DNA from: Saprospiraceae bacterium
GTDB lineage: Bacteria; Bacteroidota; Bacteroidia; Chitinophagales; Saprospiraceae
Reading direction: 5' to 3'
Length of the DNA stretch: 50,971 nt
Assembly (NCBI GenBank): GCA_020631405.1
Contig: JAHDHH010000027.1
Location: forward strand, 1 to 50,971
The position numbers and the translations under genes were made by a program. Each line of letters begins with the position of its first letter. Position 1 is the stretch's first letter. The notes beneath the pieces are model-generated. The model was given only the letters and a program-made list of their open reading frames with translations. It had not been told where the DNA came from and made no database searches. This document shows, in pieces, positions 26,770 to 34,345 of the stretch.

Positions 26770-27894
26770 TTACTTTCCATTTAGTGACCAATCATATTCT
26801 TGGTATTCTACCTTAGTGATTGGTGGTCTCTTCATTCGCATGTATCGATTGAGATATTGAGCTACGTCTCCGAAATCTTCCCCGTACCATTCGAATATCT
26901 TTGACACTTTAGCTGACTTACCTGTGAGGTCATTATATGCTGGATCATTAATAAAGGCTGATGTTCTTAACTCTAGTAAGCTTTCAAGATTATCCTTGGT
27001 GTAGGCAAGATTAGCTAATGGTGGGCAAGATTTTGCAGCACAGTTGACAGCAAAGTGAATCCTTGGCTCCTTGAATTGAGGTCTTATAATCACATTCTCT
27101 ATATCATTAAGCGATAGCGATTTACCATCTAATTCGATCCATTTTGTATCCCATGGTTTACCTCCGTCAATATTGGTAATACTAGTTGTAGGATAGTGAT
27201 TGAGGATCAACTTAATGGTAAATGCATTGTAAGCATTAATCCAGTAAGCTAACTGTTCATCTCTTGTCCAATCTTCTTTTGGTGGAAATCGCTGCAACTC
27301 TCCGATATAATTATCAAGCCTTGGCATTTCACCTTTGATCCCTCTATAATTGACACTACCATCAGTTGACACGTAGTTTTCTAACAAGTAGTTGAAAAAC
27401 TTGTGCATAGGTCTTGACTGAGCAACTCTTTGAGGCGGTTTAGGTGCAGTGACTGCTTCTTGGGCGGCTTCCGTCACTTTAGACTTATCAGCTATTGGTA
27501 CTGCAATGGCTTTCTCTGACTGACTTATTACAGCCTTCGCTGGCTTAGCTTCTGTCACTATAGATGTAGCCTCCTGCTTTCCAGCCTTTTGCTCTTTCGC
27601 AGTAGGTTGAGCTACTTTGACTTTAGGCTGCTCGATTGCTGGTTCAGCAACCGACTGCTTTGATGTTACAACTGGTGGCTTTTCTGCAGTAACTATTGGC
27701 TTACTACTTGTCGCTTCAGCTTTTTCTATGCTAATAGCAGGTTCTTCCTTGGGTTCGACTACAGGGGTAGCCGCAGTAATTGTTGGTTTAGACACCTCTG
27801 GAATCTCTACAGCATGAGCCTTGCTTTCTACATTTCCACAGGCCACTACTGATACCAAGAGTACCAGTACAATTGAATACATAACTTTTACCAT
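26770..27894 (-). CDS. DUF547 lipoprotein with a long Pro/Ala/Lys/Glu-rich linker
   Basis: A lipoprotein signal ends at Cys19 (SVVAC). Residues about 22-158 are a low-complexity tether of E, K, P, A, V, T and S with repeated short phrases (SKPIVTAEKPPVV, KPAKAVISQSEKA). The DUF547 domain follows (about 162-374), with DEQLAYWINAYNAFTIKLIL and the NCAAKSCPPL signature carrying C285 and C290. The function of DUF547 is unknown to me; the two cysteines could be a redox or ligand site. The tether would hold the domain well away from the membrane it is anchored in, or reach through the peptidoglycan. It begins 18 bp after the 1029-aa T9SS protein gene and is probably the last gene of that operon. 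Met5 (27882) is an alternative start. Confidence 0.85.
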   Translation of the reverse strand: MVKVMYSIVLVLLVSVVACGNVESKAHAVEIPEVSKPTITAATPVVEPKEEPAISIEKAEATSSKPIVTAEKPPVVTSKQSVAEPAIEQPKVKVAQPTAKEQKAGKQEATSIVTEAKPAKAVISQSEKAIAVPIADKSKVTEAAQEAVTAPKPPQRVAQSRPMHKFFNYLLENYVSTDGSVNYRGIKGEMPRLDNYIGELQRFPPKEDWTRDEQLAYWINAYNAFTIKLILNHYPTTSITNIDGGKPWDTKWIELDGKSLSLNDIENVIIRPQFKEPRIHFAVNCAAKSCPPLANLAYTKDNLESLLELRTSAFINDPAYNDLTGKSAKVSKIFEWYGEDFGDVAQYLNRYMRMKRPPITKVEYQEYDWSLNGK

Positions 27895-27912
27895 GTTTTT
27901 TTCTCTGAGTTA

Positions 27913-30900
27913 TTATTGCTTAATCAGAAGGCTCATTGCTTTGAACTCAGCATTGTTTACTGCCAAGTAGTACGAACCATCTGGATAGTCAACTAATGAA
28001 ACTGTCCCTTGGAATATATTATTATATTTTGTAATCAATCTTGATTGAATTCGCTGTCCATTGACATCAAAAATATCCATATACATAGTCAATGCCGAGA
28101 TATTGTCTGAGCCAATCTGTACTGTGAATAAGCCATCAGATGGGTTGGGGCTGACTAGGATCTTAGCCTCTGTCAAGATATCTTCTGTGTGAGAAGTTCC
28201 CTCTACTGTAACTGTTTCTTCATATTGACAAACTCCAGAAGCATCAACTACCACAACAGCATAATCACCTGCACTCAACCCTGAAAACAATGCATTGGTC
28301 TGAAATGTAGCTCCTCCGTCAATACTGTACATAAATGGTCCTTCACCATTACTAGCCATGACCATAATACTGCCATCTCCACCCGATACGGCATCACTGG
28401 CTAGTATTGATACGTTAAGATCACAATCTAATACACCAGGACAAAACTCCACTTGCAATGACGACCCAAATTCACCTAATCCAAACAATACTACATTGCC
28501 TTCGTCATCTACTATATTATATGATCCATTGCCATTAGCTCCGCAACAAAATCCATCACCATAACTATCCAAGGCAATAAAGATGTAACACTGAGTCTTT
28601 GATAAGCACATACTAGTAGTGTATGTAGTATTCTCATCTTCATAAGGACCTCCAGAGTAGATCACTTGAAATGTGGTGGGGTCAAAGACTTGCCATGTAA
28701 TCTCATCAGGATAATCATCCGTCAATAGTTCTAATGTGAGTTTAATAGCGTCTGGGTCCAATGTAGTAGTGGCTGTAGCGGTATTACCCATAGGTCTTAA
28801 ATCCACTTGACCATTTGGCATAGAAGCCACCACTTCAATGGTATTGGCTCCACCGTCAAACTCCTCAATGAAGATTGTCAAATCAGTATCTTCTCCAGAA
28901 CCTAGATTGACCGTATATTCATCAGTAAGTATAGGAGATCCATTATTTGTAATAGCTAAAGTAAATCCTGTCAATGTTTCAAATCCTTCGTTTCTGACAG
29001 TTACAATCAAGTCTTCTCCACCAATACAAATCTCTTCGCTAATATTAGCGCTGATACTGACATCATCCGTTGCAAGGTGTTGTACAGTCCTTGTAATAGT
29101 ATTGTTGAATGTATTCTGATCTTCATCAGCTGATATAGAAGCAATAATTTGATAATCACCATAGGCTGACATGTCAACTGCTTGTGCAAATGTATGAGTG
29201 TATGAGTCTCCAGGATTAATAGTTTGTGATACTACTACCTCTTCTAATGGTGTCCCATTGACGCCAATACTTACTGTAAATTCTTCAATTGCTTCTAGCC
29301 CTGTATTAGTGTAATCTACTTGAACTTGCTCCGCCGCAGTCAACATATCACTATCAACTGGCTGTCTGATAGCAATGGCTGCTAAGTCAAATGTATCTCT
29401 AGCTAATTCAAATGAGAATATTCTCGTTCGAGTGTTCCCAGGACCAGCATATTCACTAGTAAACCAGAAAGTATTATCATTGCTTGGATCTACAGACATT
29501 TGACTGTAGTCACCGAATCTTCCGCCACTATTAATTGTACTCTGTCCACTGACTACTTCTGTTTCAGGTACTGTCATCTGACCTAATTCATCACTTGCTC
29601 TTCGGCCTGTATATCGAATGCCTACTTGCTCAGACTCTCCACTGACATTGTAAGCTAATCCTATATTCCCATTCTTATCCATAGCAATAGCTCCCATAAA
29701 TCTATGCAAACCATCATCTGGTGCAAATGTCCCTTCTTGGTACACATGCCAATCCATCTCACTTGTCCTTCTGAGTTCTACCCATCTGATCCCTGAGATA
29801 TTATCTCCATCTGTGACATCAGTGATAAAGTTGAGTACAATGGCTTCATGACTCTCAAATCTCCTATAGTAAGGTGCATTCATGACTACTTCGGGGATAC
29901 CATCTAGACCATTGCCATTGGGTTGTGGAATACAGGCAAATCCTATTCCTTCTGAAGCGCAAGGATACCCATCAAATGGAGAAAGTGGGATTTCAATTTC
30001 TTCGACAACTGTATTATTTGCGTTATCAAAGTCCACATCAAATCTGATAAACCTAAGGACATCTTGGGTAGCACTTCCCCAGCTACTATCATTCAATGCA
30101 AGTACTATCGGCCTATCATCTAGAGGCTCAAGTAAGCCATTCCAGTCTACTGGTGTAGAGGTGTAGAATCCTGCCTCAGTATTACCATTGCCCTGGATTG
30201 CGACTCTCTGAAATGGGACGGTAGCTGCCCCACTAAGTAATGCATCCCTATCCAAGAAGTATTGGTGAAGGGTACCTGGGCCTTGTTCATTGGTTGTAAT
30301 AGCATAGATATCTTTCCATATTCCATACTTTGGATAATCTGGAAAGTTTGGTGCAGAAAATCTGTAAGTATAATAAGAACCTAGAGGGTCTTCTGTTTCT
30401 GAAATTGCAATCAGCATGTCAGTAGGACCAGTAAACTCAGTAATCATCCAACGCTGCGCTGCTTGGTCATAAAGGATGATTGGGTCACCTAAAGAGGCCG
30501 CTCCTAGGTCAGCCCACAGAGAGTTGCCAGTAATAGATGTCACAAAGTTTCCATCTTTTTCATAGATACCTATTCTTGTAGCATTAACAGCTTGGATGTA
30601 GTAGTTCATACCCACATCTCCAGTCGGGTCATAAGGTGATCCACTTCCATCAAAGAGACCATCCATATTAACAATTGGGACAGTTGGGTCTTGTCTTGTT
30701 GGATTGACTTCCTTTTGCCAAAGTTTGTCTTCGCCTTGATGCTCTAAGTCAGGGTAGATTGCCTTACTCTCTCCTCTCCTACCGATGAAGTTATTAGGAG
30801 TCTTTCTATCCTTTTTCCACTTCATGCGCTTCTCATTAGAGACTTCGCCTCTGAGGATAAGGTCATAGACGGGCTTTGTCTTTCCAAGCAAAATTGCTTG

Positions 30901-31002
30901 ACTCTCGGAGACATCGTATTGGATTTCTTTAGCTTGGGCGAGACCTTGTTGTACTCCTACTAATAAGAATACAACAGCTGTTAAGGTAGATAATACTTTC
31001 AT
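27913..31002 (-). CDS. Large T9SS-secreted protein with CARDB-like, DSYGDG and SprB-like modules
   Basis: The signal peptide is about 1-22 (QQGLAQ). A long N-terminal region of about 520 residues looks propeller-like (DPIILYDQAAQRWMITEF, IWKDIYAITTNEQ, GNIGLAYNVSG). Two CARDB-like Ig domains follow at about 545-720, each with a TFNNT- or TVRNEG-type pattern. Next comes a module with a DSYGDGFCCGANGNGSY core at about 800, then an SprB-like repeat (SGGDGSIMVMASNGEGPFMYSIDGG, about 860-930). A T9SS type A sorting domain runs from about 945 to 1029 (ILVSPNPSDGLF). No catalytic motif is recognised, so a surface adhesin or binding role is likely. It is the third gene of a probable four-gene operon, 35 bp after the small lipoprotein gene. 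Confidence 0.8.
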   Translation of the reverse strand: MKVLSTLTAVVFLLVGVQQGLAQAKEIQYDVSESQAILLGKTKPVYDLILRGEVSNEKRMKWKKDRKTPNNFIGRRGESKAIYPDLEHQGEDKLWQKEVNPTRQDPTVPIVNMDGLFDGSGSPYDPTGDVGMNYYIQAVNATRIGIYEKDGNFVTSITGNSLWADLGAASLGDPIILYDQAAQRWMITEFTGPTDMLIAISETEDPLGSYYTYRFSAPNFPDYPKYGIWKDIYAITTNEQGPGTLHQYFLDRDALLSGAATVPFQRVAIQGNGNTEAGFYTSTPVDWNGLLEPLDDRPIVLALNDSSWGSATQDVLRFIRFDVDFDNANNTVVEEIEIPLSPFDGYPCASEGIGFACIPQPNGNGLDGIPEVVMNAPYYRRFESHEAIVLNFITDVTDGDNISGIRWVELRRTSEMDWHVYQEGTFAPDDGLHRFMGAIAMDKNGNIGLAYNVSGESEQVGIRYTGRRASDELGQMTVPETEVVSGQSTINSGGRFGDYSQMSVDPSNDNTFWFTSEYAGPGNTRTRIFSFELARDTFDLAAIAIRQPVDSDMLTAAEQVQVDYTNTGLEAIEEFTVSIGVNGTPLEEVVVSQTINPGDSYTHTFAQAVDMSAYGDYQIIASISADEDQNTFNNTITRTVQHLATDDVSISANISEEICIGGEDLIVTVRNEGFETLTGFTLAITNNGSPILTDEYTVNLGSGEDTDLTIFIEEFDGGANTIEVVASMPNGQVDLRPMGNTATATTTLDPDAIKLTLELLTDDYPDEITWQVFDPTTFQVIYSGGPYEDENTTYTTSMCLSKTQCYIFIALDSYGDGFCCGANGNGSYNIVDDEGNVVLFGLGEFGSSLQVEFCPGVLDCDLNVSILASDAVSGGDGSIMVMASNGEGPFMYSIDGGATFQTNALFSGLSAGDYAVVVVDASGVCQYEETVTVEGTSHTEDILTEAKILVSPNPSDGLFTVQIGSDNISALTMYMDIFDVNGQRIQSRLITKYNNIFQGTVSLVDYPDGSYYLAVNNAEFKAMSLLIKQ

Positions 31003-31037
31003 AATATTTTTTGAATGTTAAATTGGGTGTCAGAACA

Positions 31038-31412
31038 CTACATGTCTCCTAACCGTTGTGTTTTTTTCATGTCTACATTGGTGCCATTTGTGGCAGGGTC
31101 AACCTTGTCATCCGAAGATTCAATTGACTTAATGGCTTGATGGCTTGAGAGCATATCAAACAAGTCTGAGACTGCAGCCTTGTCGCCAACCATATGGACT
31201 AAATATAGCTCCTCAGTCTTGCTAGATGGTAATATCCTATCAGCATTCCGACCAAGCAATTCTCTCAAATCCGACTGATTATACCCTTCATTAAGGTGTA
31301 TTAAGTAATGCCCATCGTTTAATGGTTGCTCCATAGACTTAGGTGCCTTGCAGGCGAATATGCTTACGCAAATTAACACAATAGCTACAATTAAGATTTT
31401 AGAAAGATTCAT
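31038..31412 (-). CDS. Small lipoprotein resembling an inhibitor-I9/propeptide fold
   Basis: 124 residues. A lipoprotein signal ends at Cys21 (SIFAC). The segment from about 36 to 103 reads YLIHLNEGYN, LLGRNADRIL, ELYLVHMVG, LFDMLSSHQAIKSIESSD. This resembles the peptidase inhibitor I9 or subtilisin propeptide ferredoxin-like fold, whose last strand is typically L-x-x-HP-x-V-x-x-VE-x-D. It is free-standing: no protease domain follows. The fold call is from pattern reading alone and is moderately weak. The gene lies 57 bp after the TonB receptor and 35 bp before the big T9SS protein, so it may act on or with that partner, for example as a periplasmic inhibitor or chaperone (speculative). Confidence 0.6.
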   Translation of the reverse strand: MNLSKILIVAIVLICVSIFACKAPKSMEQPLNDGHYLIHLNEGYNQSDLRELLGRNADRILPSSKTEELYLVHMVGDKAAVSDLFDMLSSHQAIKSIESSDDKVDPATNGTNVDMKKTQRLGDM

Positions 31413-31469
31413 AATTTCGAAAATAATGTGTTGAATTGTTGGTTAAAAGACACTTTAAAAACTTAGTCT

Positions 31470-33725
31470 CTAAAAAGTATAGTCTAGACGCAACGCTATA
31501 TTTTTTGGAGGCTCCAACCTGCCCGGCCTCTTCATGATCTCATCATTAAGAATATTATTCATGTGAAGTGAGAAACTGATATGGTCTAGCTTCATGCCTA
31601 GCCTAGCATCAAAGAGTTGGTAGGCAGTATCATTATTATCTCGATAGAGTTGCACTTGGACAAAGTCATTGAACTCGTAGAACAAATTGTCGATAGCCAC
31701 CATTTCAGAAGCATATTGATAAGATAGCCCAATTGTGAATATCTTGACTTGTGCCTGGATGTCAGCTTTCAAATTGTGCCTCGACCGATATTTTAGAATG
31801 TTTTCTTCACTGGTACTTGCCTCTTGAAGCTGAGTATTGAAGTCAATGTATTTAGGATCAATATAGGTATACCCAGCAATTACCCTGATGGGTATATCAA
31901 AGAGAGATGACTCTCCGCCAAGTTCTAATTCGCAACCCTTGATTCTTGTATCGCCTACATTCTGAGACTTAAATCCAAACGAAGTATCTTCTATTGCTAA
32001 GCCAAACTCAGCCATATCTTGATATTCCATTAAGAAGGCTGCAACATCTACGAATCCTCTCCATCCACCAACTTTGACTCCTTGCTTGATACCTACCTCT
32101 GCTGACCAACCAGTCTCCGACCTCAAATTGACATTGGGAAAAATCGTAAATGCACCCACCTCAGTAAAGATGAACTTTTCAGTAACTGTTGGATAGCGAT
32201 AGCCTTGGCCAAAAGATGCTCTTAGGTTAGAGTATTCTGCTAGCTTATAATTGGCTCCTGCTCTGAATATGGCCTTAGTTTCTTGTTCATTCCCATTATC
32301 AGGGACTAATTCCCCATTGACTATTGGAGGTGAGTTCAGAGCATTGTTTTCAAGTCTAGCTCCAAGTGTCAAGAGTAATCTCTCGCCTAGCTTTTTGTCT
32401 AATTGGGCATAGGTAGCTAAGTTACGCGACGTAATCAAGGTATCTCCAAACAGTTCACTGTCAGAATTGACCCCAGAATATGTGACACCAGCGGTGAGGT
32501 TGGCATTCCAACTGGTCAAGTCTCTATGAAACTGATACTCGCCAGATGCGAAGTTTGAGGTATTGGATCGATTGTCATTATTGATATTCGTGACTGAATA
32601 ATACCTTGAAAAGAATCTGTGCTTATTCCCACCCTTATCAAAGTAAGTCAGTGATGGATCAAAGAATATCCGAGATGCCTCTGTGGTTGATAGTGAGTTT
32701 ATCAGGTAGCCATACTTCCCAGTACTTGCATTTCTCCAGAGTAAATGCGAGGCACTATTTGCTGCATTGTAAGTGACACCAAGTTGGGCAGTCAAATTGG
32801 GAGATAGTCTATACTTTAGCTTAGTTGTAAGTCTATATCGCTTATTGAAGGCATCTTGATAAACATCCTTGGTATCTCCATAGAATCCAGAGACAATGAG
32901 GTCGAGGTTTTTTATTTTCTGTTTGTGCAAGGCAGAAACATTGAATTCCCTTGGTGCAATTTCGTCCTTCCACCAATGAGCTCTTTCGTCCGCAGGGGCT
33001 AGAAATTGCTTCGCCATGGTTGATATCCTAGTGACAGGTACACTTCCAGCTTCACCTGTTCGGATATTAATGATTCCATTGAGGGCTGCAGAACCATAGA
33101 GCACGGATGATGCACCTTTTAGGACTTCGACCTGAGCTATATTCTCTACAGGGACATCATTCCAATTGAGTCTTCCAGCATCAGCTTGTAGGGCTGAGAT
33201 TTCGTCTACTAAGACAAGGACACGACTACCTGCACCATAAGAATAACCAGAGCCTCCTCTAATATTCGCTTGTCCATCTTGCATCTGTACTCCGGGTATC
33301 TTATCCAAGGCTAGGTCTAAGCTGGGGATGTTAGCGTCGCTAAGCAAGTCTGGCTTGATGATACTAATAGAGGTTACTGATTCTAGGATGGGTGTCTCAT
33401 ACTTATTGCCAGTGATGATAGCAGCATCTAGCAGATAGCTACTCGCCGATAGCTGGACATCAAGGACTTCGCCGGATTGCAGTGAGACATATATCTGTTC
33501 ATACCCTACATAAGAAATAGTTGCATCTATAGTGGGTTGCTGTGAATCAAATGAAAACTGCCCTTGAACATTGGTAATTGCTCCAATTGTGCCGTCTGTG
33601 ACTGACACTCCAATAAGTGGCTCGCCTGACAACTTATCAGTGACTACTCCTTCGAATGTATAAGTCTGGCTATAAGCTAAAAGTGGTAGGCTAAGTATTG
33701 AGATTATCAAGAACAGGTTCTTCAT
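31470..33725 (-). CDS. TonB-dependent outer-membrane receptor (cofactor or metal-type)
   Basis: The 751-aa length is in the range of metal-complex or cobalamin-type receptors rather than large SusC. The signal peptide is 1-19 (LLAYSQ). A carboxypeptidase-regulatory-like domain spans about 22-100 (GVVTDKLSGEPLIGVSV). The plug spans about 105-220, with KIPGVQMQDGQANIRGGSGYSYGAG, VLVDEIS, VEVLKGASSVLYGSAALNGIINI. A barrel to residue 751 ends LRLDYTF. No SusD is adjacent. It is the probable first gene of a minus-strand operon with the small lipoprotein, the 1029-aa T9SS protein and the DUF547 lipoprotein. A near-match to the -7 box (TAATTTG) lies upstream. The ligand is unknown. Confidence 0.9.
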   Translation of the reverse strand: MKNLFLIISILSLPLLAYSQTYTFEGVVTDKLSGEPLIGVSVTDGTIGAITNVQGQFSFDSQQPTIDATISYVGYEQIYVSLQSGEVLDVQLSASSYLLDAAIITGNKYETPILESVTSISIIKPDLLSDANIPSLDLALDKIPGVQMQDGQANIRGGSGYSYGAGSRVLVLVDEISALQADAGRLNWNDVPVENIAQVEVLKGASSVLYGSAALNGIINIRTGEAGSVPVTRISTMAKQFLAPADERAHWWKDEIAPREFNVSALHKQKIKNLDLIVSGFYGDTKDVYQDAFNKRYRLTTKLKYRLSPNLTAQLGVTYNAANSASHLLWRNASTGKYGYLINSLSTTEASRIFFDPSLTYFDKGGNKHRFFSRYYSVTNINNDNRSNTSNFASGEYQFHRDLTSWNANLTAGVTYSGVNSDSELFGDTLITSRNLATYAQLDKKLGERLLLTLGARLENNALNSPPIVNGELVPDNGNEQETKAIFRAGANYKLAEYSNLRASFGQGYRYPTVTEKFIFTEVGAFTIFPNVNLRSETGWSAEVGIKQGVKVGGWRGFVDVAAFLMEYQDMAEFGLAIEDTSFGFKSQNVGDTRIKGCELELGGESSLFDIPIRVIAGYTYIDPKYIDFNTQLQEASTSEENILKYRSRHNLKADIQAQVKIFTIGLSYQYASEMVAIDNLFYEFNDFVQVQLYRDNNDTAYQLFDARLGMKLDHISFSLHMNNILNDEIMKRPGRLEPPKNIALRLDYTF

Positions 33726-33813
33726 AGTACAGTGTACATTGCGTTAGGACTACAAATTAGCCAAAATGATTAACAATACAGACTGTAAAACCTAGTCTCA
33801 ATTAGAGAATCTA

Positions 33814-34272
33814 CTAGACAGGGTTGATCATATCAAGGTCTAGCCACTTTTCTTCAGCTAAACTCACTGACCAAAAGTCAAAAAAGCCTCCTGATGCCTT
33901 GGCAACATGCTTGGCAAAACTGAGGTAACTCTTGTACAGCTCCAGTTTAATTTTAGTGTCTAGCAAAGGCAAAATATCATTCACCTCAGCTATCTTTTCT
34001 ACTAGGACATTGGATCTATCTTCCACTAATCCAGGTAACTCTGCAAGTTCTTTTTCTACTACTTCTTCGAAATTTCTCCCTACCTCTCTATAGAATCCAT
34101 GAAGAGTATCTTCGTTTGCATAGCTTCTTATCCCAGCTAGTTTCTCAGCCCAATCTTTTTCTTCTTTGTCAAAGTTGCCATCTGCTCCTCCAATCAAAAT
34201 ACTAATTCTAGCTATAGTAGCTGTCAATGTATCGAATTGCTCTTGGCTGATATTTTTGAACCCTTCTATCAT
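33814..34272 (-). CDS. TerB-like helical protein, unknown function
   Basis: 152 residues, all-helical by composition, with no signal peptide. IGGADGNFDKEEKDWAEKLAG (27-47) resembles the acidic ADG-x-x-x-x-x-E metal-binding loop of TerB-like proteins. The second copy expected in TerB is degenerate (VAKASGGFFDFWSVSLAEEKW). The TerB fold occurs in tellurite resistance and in many proteins with no such role, so I assign fold only. It is transcribed like its neighbours on the minus strand and has a perfect -7 box at 34317-34324. It lies 88 bp before the next TonB receptor gene. Confidence 0.6.
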   Translation of the reverse strand: MIEGFKNISQEQFDTLTATIARISILIGGADGNFDKEEKDWAEKLAGIRSYANEDTLHGFYREVGRNFEEVVEKELAELPGLVEDRSNVLVEKIAEVNDILPLLDTKIKLELYKSYLSFAKHVAKASGGFFDFWSVSLAEEKWLDLDMINPV

Positions 34273-34316
34273 GTATCTACGTGTTACAATGTTTTTGTAC
34301 TGTTGAAATTTCTCTG

Positions 34317-34324
34317 CAAATATA
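34317..34324 (-). promoter_or_regulatory. Candidate -7 box of the TerB-like gene
   Basis: The minus strand reads TATATTTG, about 45 bases before the ATG at 34272. The sequence context (CTCTGCAAATATAGAG on plus) resembles the secDF box. No clear -33 TTTG. Confidence 0.4.
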
Positions 34325-34345
34325 GAGATTGTGCCAATTGTATGC

